The position numbers were made by a program, and so were the translations under genes. Below the pieces are notes generated by a model, which had not been told where the DNA came from, searched no databases, and worked only from the letters and a program-made list of their open reading frames with translations. This document shows, one piece after another, positions 1-6,054 of a stretch of DNA of 11,831 nucleotides (within the stretch, counting starts at the first letter, position 1; the number at the start of each line of letters is the position of its first letter). Source of the stretch: Campylobacteraceae bacterium (GTDB lineage: Bacteria; Campylobacterota; Campylobacteria; Campylobacterales; Campylobacteraceae); the NCBI GenBank assembly GCA_031276365.1, contig JAISNG010000086.1, positions 1 to 11,831 on the forward strand, written 5' to 3'.

Positions 1-60
1 GTTTTTTCTCATTTTTTAAACAAATGATGAAATCCATAATGATAAAAAAGAGAAAATAAC
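1..60. repeat. Imperfect AT-rich inverted repeat at the left edge
   Basis: Arms 1-17 and 44-60 are inverted copies that align as GTT-TTTTCTC-TTTTTT with one extra base in each arm, around a 26-base centre. I see no open reading frame of note in 1-143; the stretch holds this repeat and the two hairpins listed separately. The low complexity of the arms (T/C-rich) makes chance a fair explanation. Confidence 0.35.
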
Positions 61-94
61 TGCCTTGCATGATACCGTATCTTACAGTATGCAA
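44..94 (-). terminator. Weak candidate terminator of the oor genes
   Basis: On the minus strand TTGCAT (94-89) pairs with ATGCAA (70-65) around an 18-base interior that can itself pair in part (GATACCGTATC, 71-81). A T-rich stretch with TTTTCTCTTTTTT follows at 56-44, starting several bases after the stem. The stem is short and the distance to the T run is longer than ideal, so this is only a suggestion for where the oorC transcript ends. Confidence 0.22.
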
Positions 95-112
95 TATCAA
101 GTGGTAATTCTT

Positions 113-137
113 ACAAGGAGAGAAAATCTCCCCTTGT
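113..137 (+). terminator. Hairpin downstream of oorC, oriented for plus-strand transcripts
   Basis: ACAAGGAGA (113-121) pairs with TCTCC...TTGT (127-137), with loop GAAAA and a two-base CC bulge. On the plus strand it is followed by TTTTAAATTATTT, so it could stop a transcript arriving from the left edge towards oorC. On the minus strand no T run follows, so for oorC it would act only as a 3' hairpin. It begins 7 bases past the oorC stop. Confidence 0.3.
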
Positions 138-143
138 TTTAAA

Positions 144-698
144 TTATTTCGAAAGCGCTTCTTTGGCGTATTTTATGCCAAGTTCGTAAGCTTTTTTGTT
201 TGCTTCTTTTACCTTTTCAGGCACTGTTGAGAGCATAACCTCTTCAACAATTTTCACATCTAAAACTTTTGTCATTGCTATCGTAACGGCAAGCGCTACT
301 ACGGATTGGGTTATGACGTTGCCGACCTCTTCTTTGGCTATTGTGATGATAGGAATCTCATAAATTTTCCACTTTTTTCTATCTTCATTTGTAGGTTTTA
401 CAAGATTTGGCTCTATGACTATTATGCCGCCGTCTTTCACGCCCTCTTTAAATTGATTGTAACTTACCTGTGCGGTTGCCAGCATGAACTCTATCTCGCC
501 GTCATTTGCATAAGGAAAAAGTATCTCATCTTCACTAAGTATGATATCAACTTTCGTAGGACCGCCTCTTACTTGTGAAGTGTAAGTAGAGGCTTTAATA
601 CCGTAACCGCCCTCTTCTATCTTTGCATGAGCCAAGATTTCGCCAGCCAAGATAACGCCCTGCCCGCCAACTCCTGCAAATCGTAATTGTCTTTTCAT
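144..698 (-). CDS. oorC: 2-oxoglutarate:acceptor oxidoreductase, gamma subunit
   Basis: 184-residue gamma subunit of the four-subunit, CoA-dependent 2-oxoglutarate:ferredoxin/flavodoxin oxidoreductase, a cytoplasmic enzyme interconverting 2-oxoglutarate + CoA and succinyl-CoA + CO2. The sequence shows the family's N-terminal glycine loop GVGGQG (residues 9-14) and the YTSQVRGGP motif (39-47), typical of the gamma domain of pyruvate/2-oxoacid oxidoreductases. Length is normal for a separate gamma subunit. The ATG at 698 is preceded by AAAGGAG, 7 bases upstream, and this Shine-Dalgarno overlaps the oorB stop codon; the gap to oorB is 12 bases. It is the last gene of the D-A-B-C set, as in Campylobacter. 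The family is certain. Substrate choice (2-oxoglutarate rather than pyruvate or branched 2-oxoacids) is inferred from gene order beside sucCD and icd. Confidence 0.93.
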   Translation of the reverse strand: MKRQLRFAGVGGQGVILAGEILAHAKIEEGGYGIKASTYTSQVRGGPTKVDIILSEDEILFPYANDGEIEFMLATAQVSYNQFKEGVKDGGIIVIEPNLVKPTNEDRKKWKIYEIPIITIAKEEVGNVITQSVVALAVTIAMTKVLDVKIVEEVMLSTVPEKVKEANKKAYELGIKYAKEALSK

Positions 699-710
699 GA
701 GATTGCTCCT

Positions 711-1544
711 TTAAAGTTTGACGGTAGTTTTATTTTGCGCCGCTTCTATGACTTTGTCATACGCTTTGCAATACTCTGTCTTGTCTGTTTCATGTTTTAA
801 AATTCCTATCGGGAATTTACCCTTTTTCTCTTCGTCGGTAAGCTGTTCAAATTTGTTCTTGGCAATGATTCTGCTCTCTATCCAATTTAAATTCAATACC
901 GCTTCACCCATTTTATTTTTTCTTCCAAGGTTTATATGGCAGTTTGAGAATATATCAAAAAATGAGTATCCCTCATGAGAAAAGCCTTCAACAAGCGCTT
1001 TTTCTATCCTTTTGGGGTCAAGTACACTCTCGCGCGCTACAAATGTAGCTCCCGCAGCATCCGCAAGTTTTGCAGCATCAAAAGTCGGGTCCACGTTGCC
1101 GTATTGCGCCGTAACCGTCCACATGCCTTGAGGGGTTGTAGGCGAAGTTTGAGAGTTTGTAAGACCGTATATGAAGTTATTTATCAATATATGGTTTAAA
1201 TCTATATTTCTTCTACAGCCATGTATCGTGTGGTTGCCGCCTATCGCAAGTCCATCTCCATCTCCCGTTACGACAATTACGTGTTTTGAGGGATTGGCAA
1301 GTTTTATACCTGTAGCGTAAGCTATGGCGCGTCCGTGTGTTGTATGTACGGTGTTGCAATTGATATACGAGCTGAAACGTCCGCTGCATCCAATACCTGA
1401 TACTACGCACACATCGTTCATATTCCAGCCAACCTTTTCTATTGCTCTGATGACCGACTTCAAAATAACGCCGTCACCGCAGCCCCAGCACCAAAGAGTA
1501 GGCATCTTGTCCACTCTTAAATATTCGTCATAATTGAAAGCCAT
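711..1544 (-). CDS. oorB: 2-oxoglutarate:acceptor oxidoreductase, beta (thiamine diphosphate) subunit
   Basis: 277-residue beta subunit carrying thiamine diphosphate and one [4Fe-4S] cluster. The cofactor motif starts at GDGDGLAIGGNH (residues 94-105) and ends at the NN pair (122-123), the GDG(x)nNN pattern of ThDP enzymes. CWGCG near the N-terminus supplies Cys19 and Cys22; with Cys53 (GCSGR) and Cys202 (SNCHIN) these are the likely four cluster ligands by analogy with related beta subunits. The ATG overlaps the oorA stop by one base (TAATG), and AAAGGA at the end of oorA gives a ribosome site about 9 bases upstream, so translation is probably coupled to oorA. It forms the catalytic core with OorA. 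Length is typical. Confidence in the family is very high; assignment to 2-oxoglutarate rests mainly on context. Confidence 0.95.
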   Translation of the reverse strand: MAFNYDEYLRVDKMPTLWCWGCGDGVILKSVIRAIEKVGWNMNDVCVVSGIGCSGRFSSYINCNTVHTTHGRAIAYATGIKLANPSKHVIVVTGDGDGLAIGGNHTIHGCRRNIDLNHILINNFIYGLTNSQTSPTTPQGMWTVTAQYGNVDPTFDAAKLADAAGATFVARESVLDPKRIEKALVEGFSHEGYSFFDIFSNCHINLGRKNKMGEAVLNLNWIESRIIAKNKFEQLTDEEKKGKFPIGILKHETDKTEYCKAYDKVIEAAQNKTTVKL

Positions 1545-2674
1545 TATATCATTCCTTTGATTTTTGCGATGAACTCCTGCGGAGTTAACGGGCGTCCGTT
1601 TGCTTTTAGCAAAGTTTCGAAATCTCTTTTCATGGCGCGCTCTATTTCGCCTGTGTATTGTCCCATGTTTAACTCTGCGACCAATATTTTTTTAAACTTT
1701 TTACCAAGCGAAGCCAACTCTTTTTCAGGACTCGGCCACAATGTAATCGGTCTGAAAAGTCCTGCTTTTATGCCTTCAGCACGGAGTTTTACTATCGCCT
1801 CCTTGGCGCTTCTGGAAACGCTTCCGTAAGCTATGACAAGAATGTCCGCATCATCAAGCATAAAATTTTCATATTTTACTATCTCATCTTTGCGGTTGTT
1901 TACTTTGCCTGTTAATCTTTCGATATTGTCTTGGCATATCACTCCGTCTTCTGTTGGAAATCCAGTATGTCCGTGATGCAGTCCCGTTATGTGATATTTG
2001 TAACCCTTGAAGAACGGATTTAACACGGCAGGTTCATTTTTGCCGACACCATACGGCTTATAATCTTTTGGGTCTCCTTTGAACTTTTTGCGGTTAATCA
2101 CCTCTTTTTTAATCTCTTCAACATCAGGCAAAACAGCCTTTCCATGCATATGCCCTATCGTTTCGTCAAGCAGCAAAAACACAGGCGTCATAAACTTTTC
2201 AGCAAGGTTAAACGCTCTTATAGTTTCGCTGTAAGCCTCTTCAAGACTTCCAGGACATAGCGCTATGGACGCGAAATCTCCATGACTCGGCGCTTTTGCC
2301 TGATTTATATCACCTTGAGATACGCGCGTCGGAAGACCTGTAGATGGACCGCCTCGCATAACATTTACGATTACTAACGGAACTTCCGCGATAAAGCTTA
2401 GACCTATCTGCTCCGATTTTAAGGAAATTCCTGGACCTGATGTGGCTGTCATAGCTTTGGCTCCGCTCATTGAAGCTCCTAAAGCTACGGATATACCTGC
2501 TATCTCATCTTCCATCTGTATAAACTTGCCGCCTTTTTTCGGCAGCAATACGCTCATCTCATGCGCTACTTCGCTTGAAGGCGTGATTGGATATCCGCCG
2601 AAAAAATTACAACCGCAGTCTATCGCGGCGTGCGCACACAATTCATTACCGCTTGAAACTATTATCCTTGACAT
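1544..2674 (-). CDS. oorA: 2-oxoglutarate:acceptor oxidoreductase, alpha subunit
   Basis: 376-residue alpha subunit, combining the pyrimidine-binding domain I (roughly residues 1-230) and the transketolase-C-like domain II (about 275-376). Visible motifs are YPITPSSE (28-35), MEDE (54-57), TSGPG (78-82) and RGGPSTGLPTR (107-117), all typical of 2-oxoacid:ferredoxin oxidoreductase alpha chains; domain II begins around ILVIAYGSVSRSAKEA. I chose the ATG at 2674, one base after the oorD stop (TAAAATG). The frame also stays open upstream to a TTG at 2716, but that would add 14 unconserved-looking residues inside oorD. The Shine-Dalgarno is weak (GGTG), so translation may depend on ribosomes finishing oorD. 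The protein acts with OorB, OorC and the ferredoxin-like OorD in the cytoplasm, between icd and sucCD metabolically. Confidence 0.95.
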   Translation of the reverse strand: MSRIIVSSGNELCAHAAIDCGCNFFGGYPITPSSEVAHEMSVLLPKKGGKFIQMEDEIAGISVALGASMSGAKAMTATSGPGISLKSEQIGLSFIAEVPLVIVNVMRGGPSTGLPTRVSQGDINQAKAPSHGDFASIALCPGSLEEAYSETIRAFNLAEKFMTPVFLLLDETIGHMHGKAVLPDVEEIKKEVINRKKFKGDPKDYKPYGVGKNEPAVLNPFFKGYKYHITGLHHGHTGFPTEDGVICQDNIERLTGKVNNRKDEIVKYENFMLDDADILVIAYGSVSRSAKEAIVKLRAEGIKAGLFRPITLWPSPEKELASLGKKFKKILVAELNMGQYTGEIERAMKRDFETLLKANGRPLTPQEFIAKIKGMI

Positions 2675-2675
2675 T

Positions 2676-2999
2676 TTACGCACCAACTTTATTGAATTTA
2701 TTGTTTTTGATAGCAAGCGCCCTTGCCTTGGACTCTTCGGTCAGTTTTGCAAATTTTACTTCGCTTGAGCGCTCCGTTACGAAAATAGCAAAATCGGGAC
2801 AGTGCAGTTCGCAATCCCTGCATCCTATGCATGATTCCGGTGCTATCACTTCTATAGTTTTGCCTAATGTGGAATTTATATTCTGTACCATTGCCAAAGT
2901 ACCTGAAGGACACAAGCTGACGCATACGTCGCAGGCTTTACATCTTGATATATCCACCCAAACTAACGGTTTATTCTCCGGTGGGGTTAGGAAACTCAT
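2676..2999 (-). CDS. oorD: 2-oxoglutarate:acceptor oxidoreductase, delta (2x[4Fe-4S] ferredoxin) subunit
   Basis: 107-residue ferredoxin-like delta subunit that passes electrons between the OorAB catalytic core and soluble ferredoxin or flavodoxin. It has two complete CxxCxxCxxxC motifs, Cys20/23/26/30 (CKACDVCVSLCP) and Cys57/60/63/67 (CIGCRDCELHCP), so two [4Fe-4S] clusters are expected. Its start is well defined: the ATG at 2999 has a strong AAGGAG 8 bases upstream. It opens the oor half of the cluster and is separated from sucD by 59 bases containing an intrinsic terminator, so this gene may also mark a new transcript. The C-terminal tail after residue 75 is charged and unremarkable. The four-gene D-A-B-C order matches the Campylobacter type enzyme. 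Confidence 0.94.
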   Translation of the reverse strand: MSFLTPPENKPLVWVDISRCKACDVCVSLCPSGTLAMVQNINSTLGKTIEVIAPESCIGCRDCELHCPDFAIFVTERSSEVKFAKLTEESKARALAIKNNKFNKVGA

Positions 3000-3007
3000 C
3001 TGTTTTT

Positions 3008-3013
3008 CTCCTT
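3008..3013 (-). promoter_or_regulatory. Strong ribosome binding site of oorD
   Basis: The minus strand reads AAGGAG, 8 bases before the oorD ATG. It is the strongest Shine-Dalgarno in the window and fixes the oorD start. It lies in the 59-base gap after the sucD terminator, consistent with oorD being the first gene of a separately initiated or attenuated segment. Confidence 0.75.
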
Positions 3014-3040
3014 AATTAACTTTATTTGTAAAATCTTATC

Positions 3041-3068
3041 AAAAAACGGCTGAAAATATCAGCCGTTT
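3041..3068 (-). terminator. Intrinsic terminator overlapping the sucD stop codon
   Basis: On the minus strand AAACGGCTGA (3068-3059) pairs perfectly over 10 bases with TCAGCCGTTT (3053-3044), with a 5-base loop TATTT, followed by an uninterrupted T run (3046-3041). The last sucD codons (Asn, Gly, stop TGA) form the 5' arm. This is the classic Rho-independent form. It lies between sucD and oorD, so it should end or reduce transcription from the icd-mdh-sucCD side. A translating ribosome stopping at the TGA would sit on the 5' arm, which could itself affect folding. Confidence 0.82.
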
Positions 3069-3931
3069 AAAATTTCCGCAACTTTTTTACCAATAAGCGC
3101 TGGTGTTTTTACCACGCTTACTCCTGCTTTTTCCAAAGCTTCCATTTTCTCAGCAGCCGTTCCGCTTCCGCCGCTTACGATAGCGCCGGCGTGTCCCATT
3201 CTTTTGCCTTTGGGAGCGGTTGCACCTGCGATAAACGCTACTACGGGTTTTGTTACGTTTGTTTTGATAAATTCGGCAGCTTCAATCTCAAGCGCACCGC
3301 CAATCTCACCTATCAGAGCTATCGCTTTTGTCTCTTTGTCGTTTTCAAAAAGCGTGAGCAGCTCTTTATAACTAAGTCCTATAATTGGGTCTCCGCCTAT
3401 GCCCACAGCAGTTGAGATGCCAAATCCCTCTTTAACTATCTGATTGCTAACCTCATAAGTAAGCGTTCCTGATTTTGAGATAAGACCGACACTTCCCTTT
3501 TTGAAGATGAAGCCTGGCATTATGCCGATTTTGCACTCTTCGCTTGTAATGATTCCAGGGCAGTTTGGACCTATGATTTTCATACCTTTTTTTGCAGCAT
3601 ATAGTTTTGCATTCATCATATCGCGTACGGGAATGCCTTCAGTGATGACGACTGCCAATTTTATACCGCCGTCGGCTGCTTCCATTACAGCGTCTGCGGC
3701 AAATAAAGGCGGAACAAATATCATACTTGTATCAGCTCCTGTAGCCTCTACAGCCTCCTTGACCGTGTTGAATACAGGTTTTCCGAGATGCGTTTCGCCG
3801 CTGCGCCCAGGAGTTACGCCACCTACAATGTTTGAACCGTAAGCTATACACTGCTCACTGTGGAATGTTCCCTCTTTGCCTGTGAAACCTTGAACTATGA
3901 TTTTTGTGTTTTTGTTTACTAAGATACTCAT
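3059..3931 (-). CDS. sucD: Succinate-CoA ligase (ADP-forming), alpha subunit
   Basis: 290-residue alpha subunit of succinyl-CoA synthetase, close to the usual 288-290. The N-terminal CoA-binding Rossmann domain contains QGFTGKEGTFH (14-24) and GPNCPG (121-126). The ligase domain carries the phosphohistidine loop KRMGHAGAIVSGG, with His247 at the position of E. coli His246. With SucC it interconverts succinyl-CoA + ADP + Pi and succinate + CoA + ATP in the cytoplasm; in a reductive cycle it would make succinyl-CoA for the Oor enzyme. Its ATG overlaps the sucC stop in ATGA (4 bases), so translation is coupled and subunit output is likely matched. The stop codon lies inside the terminator hairpin that follows. 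Confidence 0.96.
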   Translation of the reverse strand: MSILVNKNTKIIVQGFTGKEGTFHSEQCIAYGSNIVGGVTPGRSGETHLGKPVFNTVKEAVEATGADTSMIFVPPLFAADAVMEAADGGIKLAVVITEGIPVRDMMNAKLYAAKKGMKIIGPNCPGIITSEECKIGIMPGFIFKKGSVGLISKSGTLTYEVSNQIVKEGFGISTAVGIGGDPIIGLSYKELLTLFENDKETKAIALIGEIGGALEIEAAEFIKTNVTKPVVAFIAGATAPKGKRMGHAGAIVSGGSGTAAEKMEALEKAGVSVVKTPALIGKKVAEILNG

Positions 3932-5100
3932 TTGTTACCCTTTGCAGCACTTACGGCTTTTTTTGCGCCGTCTGAGAGGTCAGACGCTGAAATTATATTT
4001 TTGATATTGCTGTTTTTTAATATCTCTTTGGCTTCGTCTGCATTTGTTCCGTCAAGCCTTACGATAACAGGGACATTAACCTGCGTTATTTTTGTAGCTT
4101 CCAAGATGCCGTTTGCCACGCGGTCGCATCTTACGATACCGCCGAAAATATTAATAAAAATCGCCTTGACATTTTTATCTTTCAAGATAATCTCAAATCC
4201 TTTTGCTACAGTCTGAGGATTTGCGCCGCCGCCTACGTCCAAAAAGTTTGCAGGCTCTCCGCCTTCATATTTTATGATATCCATAGTTGCCATTGCAAGT
4301 CCTGCGCCGTTTACCATGCAACCGACGTTCCCGTCCAATTTTACATAAGATAGATTTGACTGTTTGGCTTCGGTTTCTGCTTTGTCTTCCTCATCAAAAT
4401 CCCTCAAATCTTCTATATCTTTATGGCGTACAAGTGCGTTGTCGTCAAAATTGATTTTCGCGTCAAGAGCTAAAAATTTATTGTCGCCTGTTAAAATGAG
4501 AGGATTTATCTCGACCATATCCGCATCATTTTCGGTATATGCTTTATACAGATTTGAAACAAGCCCTACAAAATCGTTTACCGTCTCTTTTGCAAGTCCG
4601 AGCTTAAACGCAACTTCTCTTCCATGGAACTTTTGAAATCCTATAGTTGGGTCTATGCAGACTTTTGCTATCTTTTCAGGAGACTCTTTGGCTACTTTTT
4701 CTATATCCATACCGCCGCTTGATGAGGCTATTATCATCGGCATTTCAAGGGCGCGGTTAAGCGCTATGGATATATAAAACTCCTGCTTGATATTGAGTCC
4801 CTCTTCTATATAGACCTTTTTGACCTCTTTGCCTTCGCTTGTCGTCTGATGCGTAACAAGATTCATACCAATCATCTTATCAGCTAAGCTTCTTACCTCG
4901 TCCAAACTTTTTGCAAGTTTTACGCCGCCGCCAAGTCCGCGTCCTCCTGCGTGAATCTGAGCTTTTACTACCCATACGCTGCCGCCTAAATTTTTAGCGT
5001 TTTGCACAGCCTCGTCGGCATTAAAGGCAATATGTCCTTTGGGTGTCGGAACACCATACTTTCTTAGTATCTCTTTTGCCTGATATTCGTGTATATTCAT
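3928..5100 (-). CDS. sucC: Succinate-CoA ligase (ADP-forming), beta subunit
   Basis: 390-residue beta subunit with an N-terminal ATP-grasp domain (about 1-235) and a C-terminal CoA-ligase flavodoxin-like domain (about 250-390). The nucleotide loop KAQIHAGGRGLGGGVK covers 46-61. The Mg-binding residues Asn199 (VEINP) and Asp213 (ALDAK) fall at the same numbers as in E. coli SucC. NGAGLAMATMD (264-274) and NIFGGIVRCD (317-326) are standard C-terminal motifs. The ATG at 5100 has AAGGAA upstream and lies 15 bases after the mdh stop. An oddity is Leu-Gly in the GGRGLGGG loop, where E. coli has Lys-Ala. ADP versus GDP preference cannot be settled from sequence alone. Confidence 0.95.
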   Translation of the reverse strand: MNIHEYQAKEILRKYGVPTPKGHIAFNADEAVQNAKNLGGSVWVVKAQIHAGGRGLGGGVKLAKSLDEVRSLADKMIGMNLVTHQTTSEGKEVKKVYIEEGLNIKQEFYISIALNRALEMPMIIASSSGGMDIEKVAKESPEKIAKVCIDPTIGFQKFHGREVAFKLGLAKETVNDFVGLVSNLYKAYTENDADMVEINPLILTGDNKFLALDAKINFDDNALVRHKDIEDLRDFDEEDKAETEAKQSNLSYVKLDGNVGCMVNGAGLAMATMDIIKYEGGEPANFLDVGGGANPQTVAKGFEIILKDKNVKAIFINIFGGIVRCDRVANGILEATKITQVNVPVIVRLDGTNADEAKEILKNSNIKNIISASDLSDGAKKAVSAAKGNK

Positions 5101-5115
5101 GCATTTTTCCTTATT

Positions 5116-6054
5116 TTAGTGGTTGATATTTTGCAGATATTTATCTACTATGTTTAAAGAGTCAGCCAAAGACTCCACGCTCTCGCGGAATCTTTCTCTC
5201 TCCTCTTCACTTAAAGGCAAACTGAATACCTTTTCTGCTCCATTTTTGCCTATTATAACTGGTACGCCTATACTCACACCGCTTGCGCCATATTCGCCCT
5301 CAAGCCAAACAGAACATGGAAGCAGTGATTTCGTATCATTTGAAATAGCCTCTATCAAATTACAAATGCTTGCAGCGGGCGCGTAATATGCCGAAGTCTG
5401 TAAAAACTTGACTATCTGCGCGCCGCCGTTTTTGGTCTCATGTATAATCTCCTCGCATGTTTTTTTATCAAATATATCCTTTATGGCGTGATTATATACA
5501 AATGATTGCGACAAAAGCGGCACCATATGCTCGCCGTGCGTTCCTATGACGCAGGCTCTTATCTCTTTTGTACTGCCTGCTCTTTTTGATATGGCGTAAG
5601 CCATTCTCGCACTATCAAGCATGCCGCCCATACCGATAACTCTATTTTTGCTAAAACCGCTCAATTTAAGCGCGGCATAATTCATGATATCAAGTGGATT
5701 TGATACAACTATGACGATGGAGTTGGGAGCAAACTTTTTGATATTTAAAACAACCTCTTCCATAATCTTTATATTGATATTGAGCAAATCTTCCCTGCTC
5801 ATTCCCTCTTTTCTCGGAAGTCCTGCAGTTATCACAACAATACCGCTGTTTTCTATATCCTGATAATCATGAGTGGTTTTTATATTTGTTTTTGCTCCCA
5901 AAGTTATGGAAGCCTGCATCATATCTATAGCCTTACCCTGCGCTATTGACTTGTTGATATCAAGCAAAACAACTTCAGAGCAAATCTCTTTTGCTATCAA
6001 CAGGTAACATGTGGAGGCTCCGACATTTCCTGCGCCTATGACGGAGATTTTCAT
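5116..6054 (-). CDS. mdh: Malate dehydrogenase (LDH-like type)
   Basis: 312-residue NAD-dependent malate dehydrogenase of the lactate-dehydrogenase-like subgroup, interconverting malate and oxaloacetate in the cytoplasm. The Rossmann fold starts at GAGNVG (7-12), and the acidic Asp32 after the second strand points to NAD rather than NADP. Catalytic and substrate residues visible are Arg81 in the mobile loop (LPRKEGMSRED; an Arg here instead of Gln favours malate over lactate), Arg87, Asn119, Asp147, Arg150 and the catalytic His173 (GTHGEH). The ATG overlaps the icd stop by four bases (ATGA), with AGAGG 6 bases upstream inside icd. Position between icd and sucC matches the Campylobacter cluster. 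Confidence 0.94.
   Translation of the reverse strand: MKISVIGAGNVGASTCYLLIAKEICSEVVLLDINKSIAQGKAIDMMQASITLGAKTNIKTTHDYQDIENSGIVVITAGLPRKEGMSREDLLNINIKIMEEVVLNIKKFAPNSIVIVVSNPLDIMNYAALKLSGFSKNRVIGMGGMLDSARMAYAISKRAGSTKEIRACVIGTHGEHMVPLLSQSFVYNHAIKDIFDKKTCEEIIHETKNGGAQIVKFLQTSAYYAPAASICNLIEAISNDTKSLLPCSVWLEGEYGASGVSIGVPVIIGKNGAEKVFSLPLSEEERERFRESVESLADSLNIVDKYLQNINH

Noticed and set aside
2674..2716. Longer oorA reading from a TTG at 2716
   Set aside because: The extra 14 residues lie inside oorD, start with a rare codon and lack a ribosome site. The ATG at 2674 directly after the oorD stop begins the conserved domain.
2587..3015. 142-codon plus-strand open frame across oorD and the oorA start
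   Set aside because: It is antisense to two certain genes and has no recognisable domain or good ribosome site.
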